A program made the position numbers and the translations under genes. Shown here piece after piece: positions 16,968 through 25,442 of a stretch of 37,891 nucleotides of DNA (positions are counted from its first letter, which is position 1; each line of letters begins with the position of its first letter). The notes under the pieces were generated by a model that had not been told where the DNA came from, made no database searches, and was given only the letters and a program-made list of their open reading frames with translations. This DNA is from an uncultured Spartobacteria bacterium (GTDB taxonomy: Bacteria > Verrucomicrobiota > Verrucomicrobiia > Chthoniobacterales > Chthoniobacteraceae). Where the stretch lies: assembly GCA_903916085.1 (NCBI GenBank), contig CAIWVL010000134.1, positions 1 through 37,891 of the forward strand, in the 5' to 3' direction.

Positions 16968-18263
16968 TCACCACGCCTCGCCTGTCCCCATCCCAGTGGC
17001 ACGTCTGATCCCACGCGCCCAGCGCAGCCACGACTCGGACTCCGCCCCGCACTCGCCACCGGCTCCCGCGAACTCTGCTGCAGCAAGTCCCGCTGCCTGC
17101 CCCGTCGCAAGGCACGTCCCAATCACCCGTAGTGCCGCATGCGCCGTGTGCGTGCACGAAATACAACGCCCCGCTGCCAACAGGTTGTCAAAATCTCTCG
17201 AACGCAACGCCCGCAACGGCACCTCGCAACTCCGCCCGCCTTCTGGATACTGCAAACGAGGACCGCTGGCGGTCTCACGCATTTCCACAGGCCAGGCAGA
17301 CACGCAGACGGCGTCTTCGAAAGTCGCGCCCCGCAAAACATCTTCGTCCCTCATTTGATAGAGGCCAATCATCCGGCCCGACTCCCGGATTCCGAGCCGG
17401 GCCGGCCACTCGGAAACTTGCGCTTTCTCAAATCCAGGCACGGTCTCCTTCAAAAACCGCACAAAGACCAAGGCCATTCCCTCAACCTCGCGGTGTAATT
17501 GGGCCAGCAACAGCTCATTAAGAGGATCGTAGCATTCAGCCTGGGCAGCTAGGTCAATGCTCACTCGGACTTGTCCCTCGACACAGGTGGGACGGACTGC
17601 AGCGCCTGCAAGCTCTTGGGGAAGGCGTTTTTCACGAATGGCCCGACTCAGAGCCCCCACCAAGCGCAGTCGCCGCCCGTCCTCTAGCGCATCGGGATCC
17701 ACGCCAGAGATCCCAAAAATGTACGCAGGCCGCTGCAATCGTTCCGGTGAAACGCGTTCGACACCTGCACCTACGACTTGCGCAAGGGTGGCGTCGCCGG
17801 TGGCGTCGACAAACGCCTTTCCATGGACAACTCGGCCGCAGCGCTCAAGGGTCAGGCTATGCACTCGTCCCTCGCTTACTGATGCAGACGCAATAACATC
17901 GTTTCGAACGAGTTCCAACAGGGGTTCGGCAGCGACCAAGGTCTCGCAAAGACGCGCAAAACCAGCAGGTTCCTGTAGCAAGACGTCCATTCGCCCCATC
18001 CGCAAGGGCCCTTGGGCGGATCCTTCAGCCACCAAGCGACGCGCAAACTCCAGGGCAAAGCCTCCATTGGCAAGGCGAGGCGATTCTCCGGAGGCGATGT
18101 GAAACGTGCCACAAATGCTGTGCACGAGGGCATGTGTTACGTTGCCCCCTAAGCTTGGAGAACGCTCGACAAGCAATGTCGTGCATCCGGCACGCGCAGC
18201 ACACACGGCAGCGGCTACGCCCGCTGAACCGCCGCCCACAACAACCACGTCAAAGGTTTCCAA
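16968..18263 (-). CDS. FAD-dependent oxidoreductase (FAD_oxidored/PF12831-like)
   Basis: This 431-residue flavoprotein begins directly with the FAD-binding strand FDVVVVGGGSAGVAAAVCAARAG and an ERSPSLGGNVTH segment typical of PF12831 proteins. It has a second dinucleotide-site element, FVDATGDATLAQVVGAGVE, and ends with DNLLAAGRCISCTHTAHAALRVIGTCLATGQAAG. It lacks WxWxIP, so it is not in the halogenase group. The start is a TTG supported by GGAGG six bases upstream, one of the few clear Shine-Dalgarno sites in the window. It is encoded against the flanking biosynthetic operons. A desaturation or oxidation step in the same pathway is a reasonable inference, but it could be independent. Confidence 0.85.
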   Translation of the reverse strand: METFDVVVVGGGSAGVAAAVCAARAGCTTLLVERSPSLGGNVTHALVHSICGTFHIASGESPRLANGGFALEFARRLVAEGSAQGPLRMGRMDVLLQEPAGFARLCETLVAAEPLLELVRNDVIASASVSEGRVHSLTLERCGRVVHGKAFVDATGDATLAQVVGAGVERVSPERLQRPAYIFGISGVDPDALEDGRRLRLVGALSRAIREKRLPQELAGAAVRPTCVEGQVRVSIDLAAQAECYDPLNELLLAQLHREVEGMALVFVRFLKETVPGFEKAQVSEWPARLGIRESGRMIGLYQMRDEDVLRGATFEDAVCVSAWPVEMRETASGPRLQYPEGGRSCEVPLRALRSRDFDNLLAAGRCISCTHTAHAALRVIGTCLATGQAAGLAAAEFAGAGGECGAESESWLRWARGIRRATGMGTGEAW

Positions 18264-18446
18264 ATCGAACCTCCATTGCAGCCCAGCATGGCAAAGGCTT
18301 CATGCGTCTGAGCAAGCCACCTGTGTTGTTTTTCATTGGAGCCAAACCATGACACTATAGAATCTCCGTTTTTTGACACATCCCGGCCTAAAGTTGCAAG
18401 CAGCCTTGGAACGCATCTCAATCTCTCAGCGCCTCTGCGCCTACGC

Positions 18447-19229
18447 GTGAAACTTTCCCCAACCGCTACAGCCTCGCATTGCGTGATTATCCCGAGCTAC
18501 AACTCGGGTCCACTACTTGCCCCAACTCTGCGTGCCACTTTGGCCAAATGGCAGCATGTGTTCCTAGTCGTAGACGGCTCCACCGATGGCAGCGATTTGT
18601 GCGCTGAGACCATTAACAACGAGTCCGCCAGCCTGGAAATCCTGCGACTCACGGTGAATCAGGGCAAAGGCGGGGCCGTTCTAAGCGCACTCAAGCTGGC
18701 TTTCGGCAGGGGATTCACGCACGCACTCATCTTTGATTCCGACGGGCAGCATGACGCCTGCGACATCCCCAAAATGATGGCGCTTTCCCTCACCTACCCG
18801 GAAGCAATGATCCTTGGCGTCCCCATTTTCGGCCCCGATGCCCCGGCCCTGCGCGTAGGCGGGCGCCGGTTCGGGAACTGGTGGACAAACTTCGCGACGC
18901 TCTGGGGCGGCATCCAGGACTCCCTGTTCGGCTTCCGAATCTACCCCATTGAGGCGTCCATTTGTGTGCTGGAACAAATTCAGGGTGGCCGTCGCTTTGA
19001 CTTTGAAACCCAACTCGCCGTGCGACTGTACTGGCAAGGCGTCCCGGCCGTTAGCTTTCCATCGAAAGTCACTTACCCAGAAAAAAACGATGGAGGAATC
19101 ACGCATTTCAAGTACCTGCGGGACAACCTACTACTCATCATAACGCACATCAAATTAAGCCTGCGCGCAGCGACAATGCTTCCTCATCTGATGGCGCTCA
19201 GGAAACGCAACGCTCGGTATCGGCAATGA
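18447..19229 (+). CDS. Family 2 glycosyltransferase
   Basis: This is a GT-A fold glycosyltransferase resembling dolichyl-phosphate-mannose-synthase-type enzymes. Visible motifs are VIIPSYNSG, VVDGSTDGS, NQGKGGAVLSAL and the metal-site FDSDGQHD. A later DSLFGFRIYP segment and a hydrophobic C-terminal region follow. The start is uncertain. A GTG at 18447 starts just before the first conserved strand, giving 260 residues. A TTG at 18336 is the other in-frame choice but adds unconserved sequence that runs through a dispersed-repeat-like segment. The stop overlaps the deacetylase ATG (ATGA). It probably glycosylates a lipid or polyene product. Aryl polyene clusters often include a glycosyltransferase. 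Confidence 0.85.
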   Translation: MKLSPTATASHCVIIPSYNSGPLLAPTLRATLAKWQHVFLVVDGSTDGSDLCAETINNESASLEILRLTVNQGKGGAVLSALKLAFGRGFTHALIFDSDGQHDACDIPKMMALSLTYPEAMILGVPIFGPDAPALRVGGRRFGNWWTNFATLWGGIQDSLFGFRIYPIEASICVLEQIQGGRRFDFETQLAVRLYWQGVPAVSFPSKVTYPEKNDGGITHFKYLRDNLLLIITHIKLSLRAATMLPHLMALRKRNARYRQ

Positions 19230-20020
19230 AGTTGCCTTCGCCGCATTGGAGGCGAACCGCGACCCACGCGATGTCTGTCGCGCTGGCTGGGGGAGCGCTC
19301 ACTCAGACCTTTTTGGGCGCTCCAGCGAGCGTAATCGAACTTGGCACTCTCTGCGCCGGACTTCTCCTCGGCCCCACCCTTGTGAAAAACTGCGCATGGT
19401 TCGGCCCCGTCAAGAAGCGTTTCACCACAGACACGCGCGAGGTGTGGCTAACCATCGACGACGGCCCCAACCCTGAACAGACACCCTACGTGTTGGATGT
19501 GCTTGGCCGGCACCAAGTGAAGGCCACCTTCTTTGTCATTGGCAAACACGTCCAGCGCCACCCCGAGCTCGCCCGCCGCATTTTGGCGGAAGGACACGCC
19601 CTTCAAAACCACACCTACCAGCATTTGGAACGCTCCTTCTGGGCCGCAGGCCCTCGAGTTGCGCACTCCGAAATTGAACTATGTTCGCGCGCGATCGCTG
19701 ACATCACCGGTGCCGTCGTCACTCAATTTCGCGCTCCCGTCGGGTTTGCAAACTCGTTTGTACACGCAGCCGCAGCCACAAATAACCTGACGATGATTGG
19801 CTGGTCTGCAACGGGTTGCGATGGCATCACGCATCGCCCCATCCAAGTTGCCGACAGAATAGAAACCGCCCTGCATCCCGGTTCTATTGTGCTTCTGCAC
19901 GACAGTAAACTGCCTAAAATGCGCGCGGCCGACAGGGCGTCCACCCTAGAGTTGGTTCTCGCACGACTAGCGGCGGCAGGCTACGCATGTGCCCTGCCGC
20001 AGGACACCGCACTGGGATAA
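19226..20020 (+). CDS. NodB-type polysaccharide deacetylase
   Basis: This 264-residue protein has two hydrophobic segments (about 14-32 and 34-52), so it is probably membrane-anchored with the catalytic domain behind them. NodB motifs are intact: TIDDGP at 76-81 (Asp78 and Asp79), HTYQH at 129-133 (both metal histidines), RAPVG at 169-173 and a C-terminal IVLLHDS. These enzymes remove acetyl groups from N- or O-acetylated sugars using a divalent metal. Coupling to the upstream glycosyltransferase by a four-base overlap suggests that the transferred sugar is an acetylated hexosamine which is then deacetylated. This is an inference. Confidence 0.9.
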   Translation: MKLPSPHWRRTATHAMSVALAGGALTQTFLGAPASVIELGTLCAGLLLGPTLVKNCAWFGPVKKRFTTDTREVWLTIDDGPNPEQTPYVLDVLGRHQVKATFFVIGKHVQRHPELARRILAEGHALQNHTYQHLERSFWAAGPRVAHSEIELCSRAIADITGAVVTQFRAPVGFANSFVHAAAATNNLTMIGWSATGCDGITHRPIQVADRIETALHPGSIVLLHDSKLPKMRAADRASTLELVLARLAAAGYACALPQDTALG

Positions 20021-20125
20021 AGAGCACAGGCCCTGAGAGTATTTGCGGGCAAAATGTGCCAAAGCCTTTCCATTGCCTTGCCAATCGGCAATGTTCATCA
20101 AAAAACATTACCTTTTCTGGAATCT

Positions 20126-20419
20126 ATGCACCCCAGTAACGAAATTTCCATCGAGTTCCTCAAAGCAATGCTCCTCGAGAACACGATGATCAAGGTCAAT
20201 CCTGAATCTATTGATGAGGATACCATCCTCTTTGGTGAAGAGGGGATAGGCCTGGATTCCTTGGACGCATTGCAAATGATCGTGGCTGTTGAAAAAAGCT
20301 ATGGAATCGAAATTAAAGATCCGGCGACAGCTCGCGATGCGCTCCAGAGCTTGGGCGTACTACGCGACTGGATTCAACGCCGCCTGATGAGCTTGCCGCA
20401 GACCCCACCAACCGCCTAA
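20126..20419 (+). CDS. Acyl carrier protein (second)
   Basis: This 97-residue ACP carries EGIGLDSLDALQMIVAVEKSYGIEI, with the phosphopantetheine serine in DSL. The ATG at 20126 (MHPSNEIS) matches ACP length. An in-frame ATG 72 bp upstream would add sequence that overlaps a small hairpin (TTGCC/GGCAA) and has no ACP similarity. The gene starts 105 bp after the deacetylase stop and is followed 17 bp later by the flavoprotein gene. It probably serves the dehydratase and ketosynthases encoded downstream. Confidence 0.92.
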   Translation: MHPSNEISIEFLKAMLLENTMIKVNPESIDEDTILFGEEGIGLDSLDALQMIVAVEKSYGIEIKDPATARDALQSLGVLRDWIQRRLMSLPQTPPTA

Positions 20420-20436
20420 GGCGCGCCCCGATTCCG

Positions 20437-21720
20437 ATGTCCGCAGTCGACTCAAGCCACGATAGCCACGATGTCGTCGTCATTGGCGGCGGCCCCGCAG
20501 GAAGCGTAGCCGGCACGTTTCTCGCCCGGGAGGGACTGCGTGTTCTGCTTTTGGAAAAAGAGCATTTCCCTCGGTTTGCTATCGGGGAATCGCTGCTGCC
20601 TTACAGCAACGACATTCTCCGAGAGTTGGGCGTTTTTGAGGACCTAGAAAAAGCTGGGTTCACGCCCAAACACGGTGCTGAGTTTTGTACTGGGGAGGGC
20701 GCACGCTTTCAGCGGTTCTGGTTTGCAAAGTCCCTGCAACCACAATACGCCCAGTCTTTTCAAGTAGACCGTGCTACCTTCGATCACATTCTTCTTAACA
20801 AAGCCGCGGAGGCTGGCTGCCACGTCCAACAAGGAGCAAAAGTGACGCGACTCGCCCCGGTCAGCGAGGCTGGGCCACACCGCCTTGAGTTCCAAACCGA
20901 GGGCACCACGAGGACCGTGACTACTCGCTGGATCATCGATGCAAGCGGACGCGGTGGTTTTGCAGGCAAAGCTCTCGGCATCCCGAAACTCCAGACACAA
21001 AAGAGCCGACGCGTCGCAATTTACGGTCATTTCAAAGGTGTTTTGCGTAATAGCGGCAAGGCAGGTGGCCACACAACGATCGTGCGATTCAAAGACGGCT
21101 GGTTCTGGCTCATCCCCCTCGCCAATGATGTCACCTCCGTTGGGCTAGTTGTTCCCACGGAAACGGTGCGCCTCTGTGAAGGCGATGTGTCGCAAGTTTT
21201 CGAGCAGGCCGTTCGCGCAAACCCCGAACTAGTAGCGCGTCTGGCGCGCGCCCAAAACACAGTGCCACTGCGGGCCACTGCAGACTATAGCTGGCGTTTT
21301 CGCAGCTTTGCCACGCCGCGCGTCTTGCTGGCGGGGGATGCAGCGGGATTCGTGGATCCGATTTTCTCATCCGGGGTCCTTTTAGCCATGAAATCGGGAC
21401 GCCTCGCAGCCCACGAAATCATTCGCGCACATCAACAAAACCGGGAGCTTTCTGAAGGTGAGCAAATTCAATATACACGGAAAGTCGCGGAATGGATGGA
21501 AGTTTATCACGGGATTGTAAATGCCTTTTACAAAAGACCCGGATTTGAGGTTTTCATGAATCCTGCAGCTTTCCTTAAAATCCCAGGAAGCATTGCTCAC
21601 ATCGTCGGAGGGAACACGGAGTTGCCCTTTTCGCTTGGCTGGCGTTTCAAACTTTTCCAAGCTTTGTGTGGGCTTCAACGCTTTTTCAACATTGCACCGG
21701 CGATTTCCTCGCTGCGTTAG
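20437..21720 (+). CDS. Flavin-dependent halogenase-family oxidoreductase (second copy)
   Basis: This 427-residue flavoprotein closely follows the FAD-halogenase pattern. It shows DVVVIGGGPAGSVAG at 12-26, FPRFAIGESLLP at 44-55 and TPKHGAEF with Lys78, positioned like the conserved catalytic lysine. WFWLIP at 222-227 is the WxWxIP motif, and LLAGDAAGFVDPIFSSGV is followed by LLAMKSGRLAAHEI. This is closer to the compact CndH/PltA-like and geranylgeranyl-reductase-like group than the first copy. It may halogenate, hydroxylate or desaturate an ACP-bound intermediate. Its position beside an ACP gene supports a carrier-bound substrate. Halide chemistry cannot be proven from sequence. Confidence 0.88.
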   Translation: MSAVDSSHDSHDVVVIGGGPAGSVAGTFLAREGLRVLLLEKEHFPRFAIGESLLPYSNDILRELGVFEDLEKAGFTPKHGAEFCTGEGARFQRFWFAKSLQPQYAQSFQVDRATFDHILLNKAAEAGCHVQQGAKVTRLAPVSEAGPHRLEFQTEGTTRTVTTRWIIDASGRGGFAGKALGIPKLQTQKSRRVAIYGHFKGVLRNSGKAGGHTTIVRFKDGWFWLIPLANDVTSVGLVVPTETVRLCEGDVSQVFEQAVRANPELVARLARAQNTVPLRATADYSWRFRSFATPRVLLAGDAAGFVDPIFSSGVLLAMKSGRLAAHEIIRAHQQNRELSEGEQIQYTRKVAEWMEVYHGIVNAFYKRPGFEVFMNPAAFLKIPGSIAHIVGGNTELPFSLGWRFKLFQALCGLQRFFNIAPAISSLR

Positions 21721-21761
21721 CGCGATGAATGGCATACATCTAAAATTCTCTGCCCCAGTTC

Positions 21762-22745
21762 ATGTTCGCAACCCTCGCTGTTAGTCTAGGACTTTTATTA
21801 TTCACCGGCCTAGTCTATCAAATCGTAAAACGTGGTGCTCAAAACGATTACCGCACCTCGCTATTTTACAAGCTCCTATACACGCCGCTGGGATTTGAAA
21901 TGGCGATTTTCGGGCGCCGACTGGTGGGCCGTTGGGTGAGCGAACGCTTTTGCGAACTCGTTGGACTCGGCTATGCCTTGACCCACGCGGACACCCGTAA
22001 CGCCATCCGTCGCAACATCGCTCTACTCGATCCCTCGAAAGCCACACCTGGGGCGGCCATCCGCACCTGCATTTCCCAAGGCTACAACTTTCTGGATTTC
22101 GCCGAACTCTGGCCCATGAAACCCGGACAAATAGGCACGCTTCTGGGAGAGGGCATCGGCCTTGAAGAACTCCAAAAAGCCAAAGCACTCGGCAAAGGGT
22201 GCATTTTGGTAACGGGCCACCTCGGCTTCTTTGAACTCGGCGGCCCACTCCTCGCGGAACTCGGATTTCCGATGCTAACGCTAACCTTGCCAGAGCCTTC
22301 CGAACCCCTCACCCGCTGGCGCGCCGATTTCCGACTGCGTTGGGGGGTGCGTACGCTGGTTGTCGGCGCAGACGCCTTTTCGGCCGTCGAAATCACGCGC
22401 GAATTGCGTGCCGGTACGTGTGTAGCACTGCTGGCGGATCGCCCCTTTAACGAACACACAGCTCCAGTGCCGGTGCCCCATGGGGAGATCCTGTTTTCCA
22501 CGGCACCGGTCATGCTTTCGTTACTTTCAGGCGCACCGATTGTGCCCGTAGGCATTGTCCGTCAAACCAATGGAGCACACGCGATAGAGGCCAGACCCAT
22601 GATTACCCCAGAATGGCTGGCAGAGGGACGTGCGGCATCTCTTTCACATTTCACAACCAAGGTAGCTCAGGAGCTGGTTCCCATGTTTGTACGTAATCCA
22701 GAACAATGGCACCATTTTTCGGATCTCGCAGTTTCTCGCAAATGA
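21762..22745 (+). CDS. LpxL/HtrB-like lysophospholipid acyltransferase
   Basis: This 327-residue member of the lipid A acyltransferase (LpxL/LpxM) superfamily has an N-terminal membrane helix (4-20). It has the HX4E catalytic motif TGHLGFFE at 151-158 (His153, Glu158) and the conserved VALLADRPF and APIVPVGIVR segments. Genuine LpxL acylates lipid A. In aryl polyene clusters such enzymes are thought to transfer the polyene acid to its lipid. Its stop overlaps the dehydratase ATG. It is the second acyltransferase of the cluster and unrelated to the PlsC fusion, so two different acylation steps are likely. Confidence 0.88.
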   Translation: MFATLAVSLGLLLFTGLVYQIVKRGAQNDYRTSLFYKLLYTPLGFEMAIFGRRLVGRWVSERFCELVGLGYALTHADTRNAIRRNIALLDPSKATPGAAIRTCISQGYNFLDFAELWPMKPGQIGTLLGEGIGLEELQKAKALGKGCILVTGHLGFFELGGPLLAELGFPMLTLTLPEPSEPLTRWRADFRLRWGVRTLVVGADAFSAVEITRELRAGTCVALLADRPFNEHTAPVPVPHGEILFSTAPVMLSLLSGAPIVPVGIVRQTNGAHAIEARPMITPEWLAEGRAASLSHFTTKVAQELVPMFVRNPEQWHHFSDLAVSRK

Positions 22746-23173
22746 ATGTCAGTGCTTTCACTCCACACGGTCCAGGATTTCGCTTTATTGATAACTTTGA
22801 GATCATTACCCCCAATAAACAGGGGCGTTCACAGTTTCATCTCCAGCCTGATTTATGGTTTTTCGCGGAACATTTTCCGGGAAACCCAATCATGCCAGCC
22901 GCGCTTCTCGTGGAATGCGCTGCGCAAGCCTGCGGCGTCTTGTGGATGTCGCTTCCTGAAAATGTCGACACTGCGCACATGACTCCGCTTTTCGTAGCGG
23001 GAATAGACGCAGTGCGTGTCTTAGGGCCAGCCCGCCCAGGAGAAACCATAGTTAGCACGGTTGAATTACTCAAGGAGTTCGGCTCACTGGCTCAATTCCA
23101 GTTTGAATTGGCCACGGAATCGGGGGTGATTCTTCGCGGAAAAGCGACTTTGAGTCGTCAACTGAAGGGTTAG
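22742..23173 (+). CDS. 3-hydroxyacyl-ACP dehydratase (FabZ/FabA-like hot-dog fold)
   Basis: This 143-residue dehydratase has the FabZ signature FFAEHFPGNPIMPAALLVECAAQACG. Catalytic His44 and Glu58 are 14 residues apart, as in FabZ. It would remove water from 3-hydroxyacyl-ACP to make the trans-2-enoyl chain; repeated without enoyl reduction, this builds a conjugated polyene. The ATG at 22742 overlaps the acyltransferase stop as ATGA, so I prefer it to the ATG at 22706. It is the only dehydratase in the window. Confidence 0.93.
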   Translation: MNVSAFTPHGPGFRFIDNFEIITPNKQGRSQFHLQPDLWFFAEHFPGNPIMPAALLVECAAQACGVLWMSLPENVDTAHMTPLFVAGIDAVRVLGPARPGETIVSTVELLKEFGSLAQFQFELATESGVILRGKATLSRQLKG

Positions 23174-23181
23174 ATAAGAAC

Positions 23182-24408
23182 ATGTCTTTACCCGCTGAAG
23201 AGCGTGTTGTCGTCACCGGTTGGAGTTGCCTCACAGCACTCGGGGCAAACACTGAAACGAGTTGGTCCCGACTCCTAAATCAGGAGTATGCCCGGGGACC
23301 CATCTCGTGTTTCCCTACAGACGGCTGCCGCGTCACAGAAGGCGCTGAAGTCGTTCTCCCCGAACTCCCTTGGCTCCCCAAAAAAGCCGAAAGTCGCCTG
23401 AGCAGGGCCTCACGACTCGCCCTTCCAGCTGCACGAGAGGCACTTCAACACGCCGGACTGCTTGACCCGGCAGGGCGCTCAAAACTAGGGCATCTCGAAA
23501 TGAGCCTTAGCACAACTGCCACCAGCATGGAGCGCATCGAGGCCTTCGTGCGCCAAGTGTGGGAGGGCAAATCCCCGATACAACAGGCCGGACGGGTCGC
23601 CTCCTATCAGGCGCAACAGCAGGTGAACGACCTCCAAACGTTCCTTGGCTTCAGCGGCCCTGCCGCCGTCGTCTCCAACGCCTGCGCCGGCGGAGCGAAC
23701 TCGATCGGGCACGCCTTCGACCTCATCCGCGCGGGCCTTGTAGACATCGTGCTCACAGGCGGTTATGACATTCTTTGCGAGCTCGTCTTTTGCGGTTTCG
23801 ACAGTCTCCAGGCGATGTCCCCGGACCGCTGTCGCCCGTTTGACGTCAATCGTAACGGACTCATGCTTGGCGAAGGCGCCGCCTTTCTGGTGCTTGAAAG
23901 CGAGTCCCATGCACGGCGCCGAGGCGTTCCAATCCTTGGCGTACTCGCCGGATACGGCCACACCACAGACACATTTCACCTCACACAACCTGCGCCAGAT
24001 GGCACGCCGCTTGAAAAAGCAATCCGCAAAGCCCTGGAGCAATCGGCCACGTCTCCCTCGGAACTCGGCTACATCAATGCGCATGGAACAGGCACGCCCT
24101 TCAACGACCGAGCGGAGGCGCAGGCATTTACCCGGTGCCTCGGTGCGAACGCTTCCGGAGTCAGGCTCAGTTCGACCAAGGCGGCAATCGGACACACGCT
24201 CGGCGCAGCGGGTAGTATCGAGGCTGTTTTGTGCCTTAAAACACTTCAAACCGGCCAAATCCCGCCTCAACTGCACACGACCGATCCCGAGCCGCTCGTT
24301 GCAAACATGCTCGCGCGTCCTGGGGCGCTATTGGAAAAAAATGCAGCACTCAGCGTAAACCTCGGATTCGGAGGTTCCAACGCAGCCCTTCTGTTCAAAA
24401 CTCCATGA
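23182..24408 (+). CDS. Beta-ketoacyl-ACP synthase (KAS II-like), KS partner of the CLF-like protein
   Basis: This 408-residue ketosynthase has a complete triad: Cys168 in SNACAGGANS, His301 in NAHGTGT and His338 in AAIGHTLGAAG. The C-terminal LGFGGSNAALLF is also intact. It should catalyse decarboxylative Claisen condensation on ACP-bound chains. Its stop overlaps the ATG of a triad-deficient ketosynthase homologue by four bases. That is the classic layout of a KS/chain-length-factor heterodimer in type II polyketide and aryl polyene systems. Confidence 0.94.
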   Translation: MSLPAEERVVVTGWSCLTALGANTETSWSRLLNQEYARGPISCFPTDGCRVTEGAEVVLPELPWLPKKAESRLSRASRLALPAAREALQHAGLLDPAGRSKLGHLEMSLSTTATSMERIEAFVRQVWEGKSPIQQAGRVASYQAQQQVNDLQTFLGFSGPAAVVSNACAGGANSIGHAFDLIRAGLVDIVLTGGYDILCELVFCGFDSLQAMSPDRCRPFDVNRNGLMLGEGAAFLVLESESHARRRGVPILGVLAGYGHTTDTFHLTQPAPDGTPLEKAIRKALEQSATSPSELGYINAHGTGTPFNDRAEAQAFTRCLGANASGVRLSSTKAAIGHTLGAAGSIEAVLCLKTLQTGQIPPQLHTTDPEPLVANMLARPGALLEKNAALSVNLGFGGSNAALLFKTP

Positions 24409-25415
24409 ACACGCCGTTATCTATTTTGTCCTGGGGCGCGGTTTCTCCAGGTGGACTGGGCGTCGAGGCACTGGAGAACTTCCAAAACTGGCCGACGACC
24501 GTCGCTTCCGAGGTGGCGGATCCCGCCCGCCAACATCTGGTAGCCACCATTGATGCGTCCATCCTACCCGAGAAATGGCGAATGCGGCCCCGGTTCAGAC
24601 GGGCTAGCCCCATTTCGCATTACATGATTGAAGCGGCGGCACAAGCATTGGCTCCACACCCGCAAATTGAGCGAAACCGACTTGGACTCATTTACGTTAG
24701 CTTCATTGGCTGTTCGGTTTATTCGATTCGCTTCTACCGCCAGTTTCAAAAAGATGGCCGTAGATTTGCCAGCCCGATGTTGTTTCCAGAAACCGTCGCA
24801 AACAGTCCCCTTAGTCACCTGGCGGCAGAACTGGAAATTGGCGGCCCCGTTTACTCGCAAATTGGTGACAAATCCTGCTGGAGCTCGGCCCTGCGCACGG
24901 CTGCATGCTGGTTACATAACGGCGATGCGGAGCAGGTGCTCGTCATCGGTGCCGAAGAGTTCGAGCCACACCAACTCGAGGCCTTCCGCTCCATGCGCTG
25001 GCTGGCAAAACCCTATACGCGCCCGTTTGCAGAGGGAGCAGGAGCCGTTTTGCTCGGAAAAGGACCGCACTCGGGGAGGCCCTCCATTGTGAGCCTTAAA
25101 GACGGCTTTTGCTTCCGCTCCCGCAATGAAAGCAGGACAGCTGCGGAGCGGTGTTTAGCCGAGTTCGCCCCGAACCTTCCCGTACTGGATTCAGCCGTGG
25201 GCTGGATTCGCCCGGTAGCGATAGCGGCACTTAAAGGACGCACTGTGCATGATGGCATCCCGGCGCTGGCTCACGAGGCGTTTGGAGCTTCGTGTGCGTG
25301 GGACACGATCCGCGCGGCGCAGCGCCTAAGTATACACCCTGAGGAGCGGGTACTCATCCCCTACTGGGGGTTGTCCCAACAAATCGGCGCGGCAGCGTTG
25401 GAGGGGACTCCCTAG
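24405..25415 (+). CDS. Ketosynthase-like chain-length-factor-type protein
   Basis: This 336-residue protein is recognisably a ketosynthase homologue (GLIYVSFIGCS, GPVYSQIGDKSCWSSALRTA, VLVIGAEEFEPHQLEAF, FAEGAGAVLLGKG) but is shorter and degenerate. The NAHxT histidine motif is replaced by a VGWIRP stretch. A histidine in LAHEAFGASCAW may correspond to the second one. Aligned back from the GAEE strand without gaps, Lys156 falls at the nucleophile position, with Cys158 two residues away. It is therefore most likely a non-condensing partner that sets chain length for the adjacent ketosynthase. It is convergent with the ligase gene, with 27 bp between the stops. Confidence 0.85.
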   Translation: MNTPLSILSWGAVSPGGLGVEALENFQNWPTTVASEVADPARQHLVATIDASILPEKWRMRPRFRRASPISHYMIEAAAQALAPHPQIERNRLGLIYVSFIGCSVYSIRFYRQFQKDGRRFASPMLFPETVANSPLSHLAAELEIGGPVYSQIGDKSCWSSALRTAACWLHNGDAEQVLVIGAEEFEPHQLEAFRSMRWLAKPYTRPFAEGAGAVLLGKGPHSGRPSIVSLKDGFCFRSRNESRTAAERCLAEFAPNLPVLDSAVGWIRPVAIAALKGRTVHDGIPALAHEAFGASCAWDTIRAAQRLSIHPEERVLIPYWGLSQQIGAAALEGTP

Positions 25416-25442
25416 CGGGATACCGACCAGAAAGCCACTCGC

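Noticed and set aside
16636-17166. 176-codon minus-strand open frame through the G-rich tract
   Set aside because: Its 3' part is antisense to the end of the PlsC-PAP2 gene and its 5' part overlaps the FAD oxidoreductase in another frame. The WAGWAG repeat in its translation is only the G-rich tract being read.
23485-24276. 263-codon minus-strand open frame
   Set aside because: It is antisense to the ketosynthase with the complete Cys-His-His triad; there is no recognisable domain and its composition is odd.
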